A DNA stretch of 55,107 bases, taken from assembly GCA_012960925.1 (NCBI GenBank), contig DUAG01000072.1, positions 1-55,107 on the forward strand. The letters run 5' to 3'. The notes beneath the pieces are model-generated. The model ran no database searches and had not been told where the DNA came from. It saw nothing but the letters and a program-made list of their open reading frames with translations. Numbering within the stretch: position 1 is the stretch's first letter; each line of letters opens with the position of its first letter. The position numbers and the translations under genes were made by a program. This document shows positions 10,038 through 18,182 of the stretch, piece by piece. The stretch comes from Candidatus Manganitrophaceae bacterium. GTDB taxonomy: Bacteria > Nitrospirota > Nitrospiria > SBBL01 > JAADHI01.

Positions 10038-11417
10038 ATGTTATCGAAAGATTATGGGGATTTAATTCCCCGGAAGATTGTAGAAGAACTGGATAAATAT
10101 ATCGTCGGTCAAAAAGATGCGAAACGGATGGTCGCGATCGCCCTGAGAAATCGATGGCGGCGTCAGCGTCTTCCTCCTGATTTAAAAGATGAAGTGCTTC
10201 CGAAAAACATTATCATGATCGGGCCGACCGGCGTTGGAAAGACAGAAATCTCCCGCCGTCTGGCGAAGCTATCCGGTGCACCTTTTCTGAAGGTCGAGGC
10301 CTCAAAATTTACCGAGGTCGGCTACGTGGGACGGGATGTGGAATCGATCATCCGGGACCTCGTGGAGTTATCGGTGAGTATGGTCAAGGCCCAGCATAGC
10401 GAAACGGTTCGGGAAAAGGCGGCGAAGCTTGCGGAGGATCGCTTGCTCGACCTTCTTCTCCCGCCGCCGCCTTTACGTCCTCCGTCCGGTGTTTACAGTG
10501 AACCTCGGGAAGTGCCGGAGAATAAAATGGATTCCTACGAACAGAGCCGCGAGAAACTCCGCCAGCAATTAAGAGAAGGCAAACTGGATGAACGATCTGT
10601 TGAACTCGAGGTCAAAGACAAATCGCTTCCGCCGATTGGGGTGATTTCGAATGTCGGCATGGAAGATCTCGAGATGAACCTCCGGGAAATGCTGGGGAAC
10701 ATGATGCCCGGTAAAAGCAAGAAGCGAAGACTAAAGGTGGCAGAGGCCCTCTCGATCCTGAACCAGGAAGAGGCGCAGAAACTGATCGACATGGACGAAG
10801 TCATTCATGATGCCGTCAACCGGGTGGAAAATGCGGGGATTGTCTTTCTCGACGAGATAGACAAGATTGCCAGCCGGGACGGGGGTCAGGGGCCGGATGT
10901 TTCCAGGGAAGGCGTTCAGAGAGACCTTCTCCCGATTGTCGAGGGCTCTACAATCAATACGAAGTATGGGATGGTGAAAACGGACCACATCCTCTTTATT
11001 GCCGCGGGGGCATTTCATATGTCCAAACCCTCAGACCTGATTCCGGAATTACAGGGGAGATTTCCGATCCGGGTGGAGTTGTCCTCTCTCGGTAAAGAGG
11101 ACTTTGTCCGAATCCTGACGGAGCCGAAGAATTCATTGGAAAAGCAGTATGTCGGGCTTTTGGAGACGGAAGAGGTTCATCTCGAATTCACAAAAGACGG
11201 CATCGAAGAGATTGCGGAAACGGCCGTGACGGTCAATGGACGGACGGAAGACATCGGGGCCAGGCGCCTCTTTACCATCATGGAACGTCTCCTGGAGAAG
11301 CTCTCGTTTGCGGCCCCGGAGCTAGAGGAAAAGAAGGTGGTGATTGACGGCGAATATGTCCGGGAACGGATGCGGGATGTCATTACGGATGAGGACCTAA
11401 CGCGATATATTCTATAG
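10038..11417 (+). CDS. hslU: ATP-dependent protease ATPase subunit HslU (ClpY)
   Basis: This AAA+ unfoldase feeds substrates to HslV. The 459-residue protein has Walker A GPTGVGKT (residues 62-69), the [14 protein letters not shown] pore-loop segment, an intermediate I domain of about 140 residues and Walker [11 protein letters not shown] (about 268-277). The sensor-type [12 protein letters not shown] and the C-terminal LTRYIL tail, which docks into HslV, are present. GGAG at 10024-10027 is the ribosome site. argB follows after 7 bp and is probably co-transcribed. Confidence 0.97.
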   Translation: MLSKDYGDLIPRKIVEELDKYIVGQKDAKRMVAIALRNRWRRQRLPPDLKDEVLPKNIIMIGPTGVGKTEISRRLAKLSGAPFLKVEASKFTEVGYVGRDVESIIRDLVELSVSMVKAQHSETVREKAAKLAEDRLLDLLLPPPPLRPPSGVYSEPREVPENKMDSYEQSREKLRQQLREGKLDERSVELEVKDKSLPPIGVISNVGMEDLEMNLREMLGNMMPGKSKKRRLKVAEALSILNQEEAQKLIDMDEVIHDAVNRVENAGIVFLDEIDKIASRDGGQGPDVSREGVQRDLLPIVEGSTINTKYGMVKTDHILFIAAGAFHMSKPSDLIPELQGRFPIRVELSSLGKEDFVRILTEPKNSLEKQYVGLLETEEVHLEFTKDGIEEIAETAVTVNGRTEDIGARRLFTIMERLLEKLSFAAPELEEKKVVIDGEYVRERMRDVITDEDLTRYIL

Positions 11418-11424
11418 AGAAGTA

Positions 11425-12282
11425 ATGCGAATGAATCAACTTAATCAAAAAGCAGAAATACTTGTAGAAGCACTTCCTTATATTCGTGCCTTTTCCGGTA
11501 AGACCATTGTGATCAAGTACGGTGGGGCGGCGATGCTGGAGGAGGACTTGAAACGCCAGTTTGCCGAGGATGTGGTCCTGATGAAATATGTCGGGATGAA
11601 TCCGATTGTCGTTCATGGTGGTGGCCCGCAGATTTCTGTAATGATGAAGAAGATGGGGAAAGAACCGAAATTCATCCGCGGCGTCCGTGTGACCGACCGG
11701 GAGACCATGGACATCGTTGAGATGGTCTTGGCCGGTGCCGTGAACAAGGAGATCGTCACCCTGATAAACCAGATGGGCGGAAAGGGGGTGGGTCTGACCG
11801 GCAAGGACGGAGGACTGATTCTCGCAAAAAAACTACGCGGCAGCCGGGATAAGATGGGACATGTCGGAGAGGTCAAGGCCGTGGACGCACAGATCCTGAG
11901 GGCTCTGGAAGGAGATCGTTTTATTCCGGTGATCTCTCCGGTCGGGGCCGATGAGGCCGGTAAGAGTTACAACATCAATGCCGATCTGGTTGCCGGAAGC
12001 CTGGCTGCGGCTCTTTCCGCAGAGAAGTTTTTGATCCTGACGGATGTGCCGGGCATTCTCAATGACAAAAAGAAGCTTTTCCCGACGCTGTCAAGAAAAG
12101 AAGCCCAGCGCCTGATCAAGAAGGGCGTGATCGGAAGCGGAATGCTTCCCAAGGTTTCGGCGGCCCTCTCCGCAATCGAAAAGGGAGTTCACAAGGCCCA
12201 CATCATAGACGGCCGCGTCCCCCATGCCCTCCTGCTGGAGATATTCACAGACAAGGGCGTCGGCACCGAAATCCTCGCATAA
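11425..12282 (+). CDS. argB: Acetylglutamate kinase
   Basis: It phosphorylates N-acetylglutamate in the second step of arginine synthesis. The 285-residue protein is of amino-acid-kinase fold: [12 protein letters not shown] near the N-terminus, [11 protein letters not shown] for substrate binding, and ILTDVPGIL near the C-terminal ATP site. Its length is usual. Two in-frame ATGs (11425 and 11431) are possible starts. It sits 7 bp after hslU; the two functions are unrelated, so this is probably transcriptional read-through. The gene is followed by repeats rather than a clear terminator. Confidence 0.96.
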   Translation: MRMNQLNQKAEILVEALPYIRAFSGKTIVIKYGGAAMLEEDLKRQFAEDVVLMKYVGMNPIVVHGGGPQISVMMKKMGKEPKFIRGVRVTDRETMDIVEMVLAGAVNKEIVTLINQMGGKGVGLTGKDGGLILAKKLRGSRDKMGHVGEVKAVDAQILRALEGDRFIPVISPVGADEAGKSYNINADLVAGSLAAALSAEKFLILTDVPGILNDKKKLFPTLSRKEAQRLIKKGVIGSGMLPKVSAALSAIEKGVHKAHIIDGRVPHALLLEIFTDKGVGTEILA

Positions 12283-12292
12283 GGCTCCAGCT

Positions 12293-12390
12293 CACCCACC
12301 TTTTCCCTCAAGGCCGCGTTGCTGCGGTGCTCAAATCCTCACGTATGGACATACGCTCCGGTTCTGCGCGCCGCGCGCCTTGCCCTGAAG
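12293..12390 (-). repeat. Interspersed repeat family A, copy 1 (reverse orientation)
   Basis: Read on the minus strand it matches the copies at 24567, 26198 and 27620: a CAAGGCGCG block, then an AGCGTAT..ATACGTGAGG hairpin, then CAGCAACGC. The small hairpin lies around 12342-12355. It fills the gap between argB and the convergent SUMF1 gene. No coding capacity was seen here. Confidence 0.7.
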
Positions 12391-12452
12391 AAAAATTTGG
12401 GCAATCTGAAACCTTATGAAACCTTGCACTATTTTGTTTTTAAAAACGAGCT

Positions 12453-12480
12453 CGTCATTCCGGCGAAGGCCGGAATCCAG
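12453..12480. repeat. Short palindromic repeat family B, copy 1
   Basis: This 28-bp repeat begins CGTCATTCCGGC and contains the perfect inverted arms ATTCCGGC / GCCGGAAT around a short loop. A second, longer copy sits at 28126-28205. The rest of 12391-12608 shows no gene. Confidence 0.7.
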
Positions 12481-12608
12481 AGGGTTCAATCTTTATGATG
12501 CCGGACGCTTAAACTTTTTTTTGCGTAGATCATTACTAGCGAACGAATGAGAGCGTTGAGGGGGAGGTTCCATTCGGCTTTGCCGGTGGAGGGGGCGACG
12601 CAAGCCCC

Positions 12609-13427
12609 CTATGGAGTCTTTGCGCATCGGAAGCCCAGGTCAGCGTAAGCATCCTCCGGCGGGATGGAGGATCGGTAGGCCCCCCGGTAGAAGAGAGGGA
12701 GGGCGTAGTGGCCGATGCCTCCCCATCCGCCTCCCCGAAAGACCTTTTGTTTTTCACCGAAGAGCTTGCTTTCATAGCTTGATTCCGGATAGGGCTGATA
12801 CCAGTCAGCGGTCCACTCCCACACATTCCCGGCCATGTCCAGAGCACCGTAGGGGCTTGCCCCTTCTTCAAAAGACCCGACCGGGGCGATATCCCCGATG
12901 CCGGAGTCTCCGGCATTCAACTTCTTCTTATCATAGTCATTCCCCCAGGGGAACTCCCGGCCATTCACGCCGCGCGCGGCCTTCTCCCATTCCGCTTCAG
13001 TCGGCAGACGCTTTCCCTTCCATCGACAGAATCGCTCTGCCGAATACCAGTTGATATCGGTAACCGGATAGTGCTCCCGCCCGGGAGGAATACTGCGTCC
13101 GAGAAAAGAAACGGGGGGTCGTGCTCGGGTAAAATCGATGAAGGCCTTGTACTCTGTGTTTGTGATCTCATAGCGGTCGATGTAAAAGAGGGGAAGTTTT
13201 ACTGTTCTCTCCGGGTGTTCATCGAGATACCATGGTTTTCGGGTTCCCAACTCGCTGGATTGCTGCTCGGCATCCACCTTGTTACTCCCCTGGATAAACT
13301 CTCCGCCTGGAACAGTAACCATGCCGGTGGGAGGAGCGGGAGGAGGGATCTTCAGAAAGCAGCCTGAGAGGGAAAGTGCTAAGATGATAGGGGCGAAGGC
13401 GCGTTTGTTGGAAATAAATTGTTTCAT
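12609..13427 (-). CDS. SUMF1/formylglycine-generating-enzyme-fold lipoprotein
   Basis: This 272-residue protein has a lipoprotein signal peptide ending LSLSGC (Cys at about residue 22). A full FGE-sulfatase/SUMF1 fold follows: VPGGEFIQGS, RYEITNTEYKAF, INWYSAERFCRWKGKRLPTE, AEWEKAARG, LDMAGNVWEWTADWY, RGGGW and LGFRCA. The cysteine pair that true formylglycine-generating enzymes use near the C-terminus is absent, so sulfatase activation is unlikely. Such domains also serve as non-catalytic or PvdO-like modules. A second, related gene lies at 14483, and both flank the bd-like oxidase locus. The role is unknown. Confidence 0.85.
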   Translation of the reverse strand: MKQFISNKRAFAPIILALSLSGCFLKIPPPAPPTGMVTVPGGEFIQGSNKVDAEQQSSELGTRKPWYLDEHPERTVKLPLFYIDRYEITNTEYKAFIDFTRARPPVSFLGRSIPPGREHYPVTDINWYSAERFCRWKGKRLPTEAEWEKAARGVNGREFPWGNDYDKKKLNAGDSGIGDIAPVGSFEEGASPYGALDMAGNVWEWTADWYQPYPESSYESKLFGEKQKVFRGGGWGGIGHYALPLFYRGAYRSSIPPEDAYADLGFRCAKTP

Positions 13428-13522
13428 GATGGGGCATTATAAGAGGTTCATGAGGGGGGGGTCAAGACCCATTAACGGGCCTTATATGGGATAAAAGAAA
13501 AAATTTGTGTCTGGAGGAGAAT

Positions 13523-14218
13523 ATGTTATCTCAGCAACACTTCAAAATCATTCTGATCGTCTTTATTTATTTTCTTGGAAATTTAGTCGGCTTGCGGCTC
13601 GTGGAAGCCGCCGACTGGTCAATCTCTCCTGACATTCGATCTGCATCAATTTCTGCCATCGCAAATCATAGCTTTGGGGGAGGCCCTGGAAATAGAAGGG
13701 AGTCCGTCCTGGATGTGCCGGCCCTGTTTCCGGAAAAACTGGAAACAGGCGTGAGAGACCGGGCGGGAAATGAACGGGAGGCCTCCGGAATAATCGGTCT
13801 GGAAATAAACGAGGGAGCGATCCATATTACCGGTCGGATGTCGACAAAAGACTCAGATCCAAACGACTTCATCGCGCCGATTGCAACCATTAGAGGAAGG
13901 GTGAAGTTTGACTTGATGGTGATTCTTTCAGGAGAGAGAAAGAACTTGCGAGGGAAGCTTCTCCTCTCCGGAAAAGGGGCGCCTTCTCTGGTGGGCGAAG
14001 TAGGGAAGATCCCACCAACAAATATCGTCATCCAGGTCTGGCTGAACGAGCAAGCTCTTCTAAAAACATCGGACTTCCTTCTTGGAGAGGACAAAGTCAT
14101 CCCGAAGCCCCTTCACCATGGGGACATCATCACGATTCTTTTTCAGGGAGATTTCAGCCTCTTTTCAAAAGGCGAGGCCGATATTGTCTCAACACTCCAT
14201 TATTCCTTCGGACCCTAA
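13523..14218 (+). CDS. Exported protein of unknown function
   Basis: I do not recognise this family. The start ATG 13523 follows GGAGG at 13513-13517; an in-frame TTG at 13505 is unlikely. The 231-residue product has a hydrophobic signal segment (residues about 7-27) with a plausible cleavage site after VEA. The mature part is beta-rich and contains no cysteine motif. It is divergent from the SUMF1-fold lipoprotein and upstream of the second SUMF1-fold gene, so a shared envelope function is possible but unproven. Confidence 0.7.
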   Translation: MLSQQHFKIILIVFIYFLGNLVGLRLVEAADWSISPDIRSASISAIANHSFGGGPGNRRESVLDVPALFPEKLETGVRDRAGNEREASGIIGLEINEGAIHITGRMSTKDSDPNDFIAPIATIRGRVKFDLMVILSGERKNLRGKLLLSGKGAPSLVGEVGKIPPTNIVIQVWLNEQALLKTSDFLLGEDKVIPKPLHHGDIITILFQGDFSLFSKGEADIVSTLHYSFGP

Positions 14219-14272
14219 TCAATTCATAATTATTGTCTTATCGTTGATTGTCCCCCCTCAGTTTCTCTAGAC

Positions 14273-14420
14273 ATCGTGAAAACCGTCAAGTCGTCTGGAA
14301 GACAAGGCCAGAGGCCAAAGGGAGATCGAGACGTACTCACCGTACGTTGAGGAGCGCTTTGGCCGATAACGCAGTATTACAGGCGGATGGGTCTCGCGCC
14401 AGCCTTCGGCGGTTTTGATT
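14273..14420. repeat. Interspersed palindromic element family C
   Basis: This intergenic element is bounded by AAAACCG (14279-14285) and CGGTTTT (14410-14416) in inverted orientation. In its centre ACGTAC (14331-14336) pairs with GTACGT (14342-14347) around a 5-nt loop. Its plan (CAAGGC, hairpin of CGTA type, GAGGA, AACGCAG) resembles family A although the sequence differs. There is a single copy in this window. The remaining gap 14219-14482 shows only the ribosome site of the next gene. Confidence 0.5.
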
Positions 14421-14482
14421 TAAACAATCGTTTTGTGCTAGATTCAGATCAGAATGGTATGATGCTGATCTAAGGAGTGGTG

Positions 14483-15343
14483 ATGGGTAAAGAATTTATT
14501 AAAGCATGGCTCTGGTTTGTCTTCGGGCTTTCCTTTGTCGGGTTCCTTGGTCTGATGTCAAGTTTTAGAGGGGACAAAGACGCGATCCCGCTTGCCAAGA
14601 TAGGTGCGTCGGAGTCTCCGATGGAGAATCCGATGATCGTAATCCCGGCAGGAGATTTTATTATGGGGAGTGATGAGGGAAGCTGGGATGAAAAGCCGAG
14701 ACGAACCGTCTACCTGGACGCTTTTGAGATCAATCAGTATGAGGTTTCCCAATTTCATTATGCCAGGTTTGTAAAGATGACGAATCACCGCACCCCCCTC
14801 TCGCGCTACGTGACGGATATTGAACTGCTGAATCATCCAAACCAGCCTGCCGTCTATATTGGTTGGGAAGATGCCTATGAATATTGCAAGTGGGTGGGAC
14901 AGCGTCTGCCGACTGAGGCGGAGTGGGAGAAGGCGGCGCGAGGGGTCGAGGGCGCTGTCTGGCCCTGGCAGGGGGAGTATGAACCCACGGCTGCAAATTT
15001 TGTCGGTGACGAAGACGCAGGTATCCTGACAGCGATTATCGGCTCACACGAGAAAGACAAAAGCCCTTATGGCCTCTACGATATGGCGGGAAATGCGCGG
15101 GAATGGGTTCAGGATTGGTACATGGAGGACTATTTTCGCCATGCCCCGTCGAGAAACCCGAAAGGGCCGGATCGTGATGAAATGAAGGTCATGAGAGGGG
15201 GGTCGTGGAACGACGGCCATCTTTCAGGGAGAACGACGTCGCGGATGAAGATGTTTCCTTTTTATCGGGATACAACAATGGGATTCCGATGCGCGCGTCA
15301 AATCAGTCAGGTTGCTGGAAATCAGACGAGATCCAGCCAGTAA
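14483..15343 (+). CDS. SUMF1/formylglycine-generating-enzyme-fold protein, membrane-anchored or exported
   Basis: The product has 286 residues, starting at ATG 14483, 5 nt after AAGGAG. One hydrophobic segment (residues about 8-26) anchors or exports it. The SUMF1 fold is complete: IPAGDFIMGSDEGSWDEKP, INQYEVSQFHYARFV, GQRLPTEAEWEKAARG, YDMAGNAREWVQDWY, VMRGGSWNDG and MGFRCA. As in the 12609 gene, the catalytic cysteine pair of true FGEs is missing. It is convergent with a 47-codon gene that overlaps its last 22 nt. Its place just upstream of the oxidase genes suggests an accessory role in the respiratory complex. Confidence 0.85.
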   Translation: MGKEFIKAWLWFVFGLSFVGFLGLMSSFRGDKDAIPLAKIGASESPMENPMIVIPAGDFIMGSDEGSWDEKPRRTVYLDAFEINQYEVSQFHYARFVKMTNHRTPLSRYVTDIELLNHPNQPAVYIGWEDAYEYCKWVGQRLPTEAEWEKAARGVEGAVWPWQGEYEPTAANFVGDEDAGILTAIIGSHEKDKSPYGLYDMAGNAREWVQDWYMEDYFRHAPSRNPKGPDRDEMKVMRGGSWNDGHLSGRTTSRMKMFPFYRDTTMGFRCARQISQVAGNQTRSSQ

Positions 15344-15465
15344 AGCGCTACGAAGACGGCCATGAAGGCGTTAAACACCATCCCGACGATGACGAGCATG
15401 TCAAACAGCGGAGCAGTTTTATGGGAGTAGTAAGGTGCATCTTTCTGTGGCTTCGGGAGTTCCAT
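15322..15465 (-). CDS. Small single-span membrane protein (47 residues)
   Basis: This short gene has a strong AGGAGG ribosome site (15473-15478 on the plus strand), 7 nt before its ATG, and a sigma70-like promoter further upstream. The product has a hydrophilic N-terminus (MELPKPQKDAPYYSHK) and one transmembrane helix from about residue 20 to 43 ending LYWLDLV. Its end overlaps the SUMF1 gene by 22 nt. Small proteins of this kind often accompany terminal oxidases (CydX, CcoQ type), but no homology is visible to me. Confidence 0.75.
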   Translation of the reverse strand: MELPKPQKDAPYYSHKTAPLFDMLVIVGMVFNAFMAVFVALYWLDLV

Positions 15466-15510
15466 GTGGCGGCCTCCTATTGAACATTCACTTAACACGT
15501 TATCGCATAA

Positions 15511-15540
15511 ATACTAGCACATCAATAAAAAAAAAGTCAA
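15511..15540 (-). promoter_or_regulatory. sigma70-type promoter for the 47-residue membrane protein
   Basis: On the minus strand TTGACT (plus 15535-15540) and TAGTAT (plus 15511-15516) are separated by 18 bp. It points leftwards to the small gene starting at 15465 and forms a divergent pair with the promoter at 15588. Confidence 0.65.
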
Positions 15541-15587
15541 GGCCTCAACGAGGCTGTTTTGGACCTTTTTTCTTGGGTACTTTTTCC

Positions 15588-15616
15588 TTGACAAGCTTTA
15601 TTTTTTGAGATATATT
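15588..15616 (+). promoter_or_regulatory. sigma70-type promoter for the oxidase locus
   Basis: Consensus TTGACA (15588-15593) and TATATT (15611-15616) lie 17 bp apart. The site is about 50 bp upstream of the 45-codon gene and is the best candidate for driving the small membrane proteins and the bd-like oxidase genes. Confidence 0.8.
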
Positions 15617-15668
15617 CCCGACATTTACTACAAGTATATAAATATAAACCGTAAAAGGGGGTTTGGTA

Positions 15669-15806
15669 ATGGCGCAGGGTGCAGAAGAGACAGAAGTAGT
15701 CGACAATAAGATTGGGAAGAGGGTCTTTTATGTTTGTCTGGCTTTCTTCTGGTGGATTTGCTATTTCTTGATGATCGGAAGTGTTCCGCCGGGCCTCCAC
15801 GGCTGA
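15669..15806 (+). CDS. Small single-span membrane protein (45 residues)
   Basis: ATG 15669 is preceded by a G-rich ribosome site (GGGGG near 15655-15661), and the frame ends at TGA 15804. The product starts MAQGAEETEVVDNKIGKR and has one transmembrane helix (about residues 20-37, VFYVCLAFFWWICYFLMIG), ending VPPGLHG. It lies directly behind a consensus promoter and ahead of the bd-like oxidase gene, so it is probably a small subunit or assembly factor. No family is recognised. Confidence 0.75.
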   Translation: MAQGAEETEVVDNKIGKRVFYVCLAFFWWICYFLMIGSVPPGLHG

Positions 15807-15887
15807 TAATCTGCCGGTCTGGTGGATATTGACGTACGAGATGAATAGTTAACGTATCTATAATTAAGTGAGCGAAAGGGACGCAAA

Positions 15888-16040
15888 ATGTCAGAAAAAG
15901 ACCAGAGTCAAGAGATTGGAATGGGCGCAAAGATCGGATTTTTTATTATGGCCTTTGCGGGGATTGGTTTCTATTATCTCGTCGCGTTGAACTGGACCTT
16001 GATGGTGCCAATTCAGAACCTGCCCTACCCGTATAAGTAA
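15888..16040 (+). CDS. Small single-span membrane protein (50 residues)
   Basis: This 50-codon frame runs from ATG 15888 to TAA 16038. The product has a charged N-terminus (MSEKDQSQEIGMGAK) and one transmembrane helix (about residues 16-37). The tail VPIQNLPYPYK probably faces the periplasm. The ribosome site is weak (AAAGGG about 10 nt upstream). It is the third micro-gene next to the oxidase and differs from the other two. A role as a small oxidase subunit is inferred from position only. Confidence 0.7.
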   Translation: MSEKDQSQEIGMGAKIGFFIMAFAGIGFYYLVALNWTLMVPIQNLPYPYK

Positions 16041-16045
16041 ATGTG

Positions 16046-16075
16046 TATCGTGATGGGCTTGATCTCGCCACGATA
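16046..16075 (+). other. Intergenic stem-loop before the bd-like oxidase gene
   Basis: TATCGTG (16046-16052) can pair with CACGATA (16069-16075). No run of T follows, so it is more likely an mRNA processing or stability element than an intrinsic terminator. It lies between the 50-codon gene and the oxidase gene. Confidence 0.4.
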
Positions 16076-16181
16076 GTTTAAGTTTTAATGAGTAAGCAAT
16101 ATGCTGTATGTAAAACGTATTTTGTTATTTAAGAATAGAAAATATATAAAGTAAAATAACCCTTTTTGGGAGGTAACGAAG

Positions 16182-18116
16182 ATGTTAAGCGTTAATAATA
16201 AGAAAAAGAAAGTAGGGGCTTTGATCCTGCTGAGTATGATTGGGATGCTTCTCCTTCTCCCATTTGCTCAGATGGATGTTGCCGCGCAAGGCAAGGAAGA
16301 GGCGGTTGCGGAGGGTGAGGAAGGTCCCAAAGAAGGGGAGATTGGGGCGAAGGCCAAAGACAAGCAGTACAAGGGGGTGAACGAGTTTGGTATCATCGCG
16401 GGGCCTCCCGCGCCGGAGTTGGTCTATCCGGATAGTTATGGGACCTACGGCGATTACCAGAGCAGAACGATCCTCTGGATATCGAACCAGCAGCATCTCT
16501 ATTTCGGTAGCTTTGTCCTGGCCGTCCCGATGTTTGTTTTTGTGATGGAGTTAATCGGAGCGCTTTCAAAGGATCGTAAGGTCGGGAAGAAGTTTGATGA
16601 TCTGGGTCACGAAATGATGAAGATCAGTCTGACCGCCTATTCGGTTACGGCGATTCTCGGCGGGATACTCATCTTCACCTTCCTGGCACTCTATCCCGGA
16701 TTCTTCGGTTACCTGGCCAGTATCTTCAGACCGGTGATGCATATCTACGCACTGCTCTTCATCCTGGAGAGTGGCGTCCTTTACGTTTACTACTACGGCT
16801 GGGATGCAATGAACGATGGAAACGGAAACTGGAAGTGGACACATTTGGGTCTCAGTCTTATTCTGAACTCAATTGGAATCATCCTGATGGTGATGGCCAA
16901 TACCTGGATTGGGTTCATGATGTCCCCTGCGGGTGTCGATGAGTCCGGGCGCTTTCTGGGCGATATCTGGAAGGTCATCCATACTCCGCTGATGGTCCCT
17001 ATCGTGATTCATCGTATTCTCGGAAACGCGGCCTTCGGGGGCGGGGTGGTTGGTGCCTATGCGGCCTTCCGTTTCCTTTCCGCCAAGACGGCAGAAGAGA
17101 AAGCCCATTATGACTGGATGAGTTATATCGCCATGTTCATGGGTATTCTCAATCTGATTCCGCTGCCCTTTGCCGGATACTGGCTGATGAGAGAGATCTA
17201 TGCCTATCGACAGCAGATGGGGATTACCCTGATGGGCGGTCTTCTCGCCTGGGTCTTCATCATGCAGGCAACAATGATCGCGACCCTCTTCATAACGGTC
17301 AACTACTATCTCTTCCAGGCCATGGGGCGGATGCCGGGCGCAGAGCGCTACTATCCGGCATTTAAGTTTCTCCTTGCGATCCTGGTCATTTCAACCATCT
17401 CCTGGCTCACACCGCATACCTTGGTGATGACCCCGGCGGAGTTGAAGGCAATGGGAGGGCAACAGCATCCGGTTGTAGGAAACTACGGGGTAATGTCGGC
17501 GAAAAACACGGCGATTAACATGATGATTACGACGACCGTGTTGACCTTCTGTCTTTACCAGCGTGCGAACCGGAATATCAAAGTGGCATGGGCATGGAAG
17601 GGCAATTGCTTCCTCATCCTCCTCTTCGCCCTGGCAGCAGTCAACATCGTCTTCCTCGGGATCTATGGCTACTTCATCCCGGCGAATGTCCGAATCGGTC
17701 TCTCTGTACCCCAGGTCCTTTCAACTCTGACCTGTCTCTTTGTCGGGGTGACGGTGAATACCAAGATGCTTGCAGGGTCAACAGAGGTCGCTCCAATACG
17801 TTGGGGCAAGATGTCGGTCCGGGGGGCCTACGCCCTCTTCCTTCTGGCGGTCGCCTTTACCTGGACGATGGCCGTGATGGGCTACCTTCGTTCGTCTGTT
17901 CGCCTCCATTGGCATGTCAATGAGATTATGCGGGACAATTCTCCTTGGGCGTTCACGAATCCGGTCGGCTATGCTGGCAATATTAATTCGCTGAATGTAC
18001 TGCTCTTCTGGACGATGCTGCTCTTTGTCTTCTGGCTCAGCTCTCTTGCCGGTCAGAAAGCACCGGTAAAGGCAACGGCTGGTGCAGGAGAGGCTGTTCC
18101 GGTGCCAAGTCATTAA
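16182..18116 (+). CDS. Cytochrome bd-like terminal oxidase, CydA-like subunit
   Basis: The 644-residue protein has an N-terminal signal-like segment (residues 1-36), an acidic periplasmic stretch and then about 14 hydrophobic helices. It resembles CydA of cytochrome bd: QQHLYFGSFVLAVPM carries His105 (equivalent to the high-spin heme ligand His19 of E. coli), and VIHRILGNAAFGGG carries His277 (equivalent to His186). The GRQPW quinol-loop signature of CydA is not seen, so the electron donor may be a cytochrome c rather than quinol. Similar bd-like oxidases with adjacent cytochromes are known in Nitrospira. GGGAGG precedes the ATG. No separate CydB gene is present here. Confidence 0.8.
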   Translation: MLSVNNKKKKVGALILLSMIGMLLLLPFAQMDVAAQGKEEAVAEGEEGPKEGEIGAKAKDKQYKGVNEFGIIAGPPAPELVYPDSYGTYGDYQSRTILWISNQQHLYFGSFVLAVPMFVFVMELIGALSKDRKVGKKFDDLGHEMMKISLTAYSVTAILGGILIFTFLALYPGFFGYLASIFRPVMHIYALLFILESGVLYVYYYGWDAMNDGNGNWKWTHLGLSLILNSIGIILMVMANTWIGFMMSPAGVDESGRFLGDIWKVIHTPLMVPIVIHRILGNAAFGGGVVGAYAAFRFLSAKTAEEKAHYDWMSYIAMFMGILNLIPLPFAGYWLMREIYAYRQQMGITLMGGLLAWVFIMQATMIATLFITVNYYLFQAMGRMPGAERYYPAFKFLLAILVISTISWLTPHTLVMTPAELKAMGGQQHPVVGNYGVMSAKNTAINMMITTTVLTFCLYQRANRNIKVAWAWKGNCFLILLFALAAVNIVFLGIYGYFIPANVRIGLSVPQVLSTLTCLFVGVTVNTKMLAGSTEVAPIRWGKMSVRGAYALFLLAVAFTWTMAVMGYLRSSVRLHWHVNEIMRDNSPWAFTNPVGYAGNINSLNVLLFWTMLLFVFWLSSLAGQKAPVKATAGAGEAVPVPSH

Positions 18117-18131
18117 TTTATTACAGTGTGC

Positions 18132-18160
18132 GGGGGCCGATTTAATCGGCCCCCTTTTTT
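18132..18160 (+). terminator. Intrinsic terminator after the bd-like oxidase gene
   Basis: A 10-bp perfect stem GGGGGCCGAT / ATCGGCCCCC with a 3-nt loop is followed by six T. It lies between the oxidase gene and the cytochrome c genes, so the downstream genes either depend on partial read-through or have their own promoter. Confidence 0.88.
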
Positions 18161-18182
18161 AAAGAGGGGGTAGGAGAAGAGT

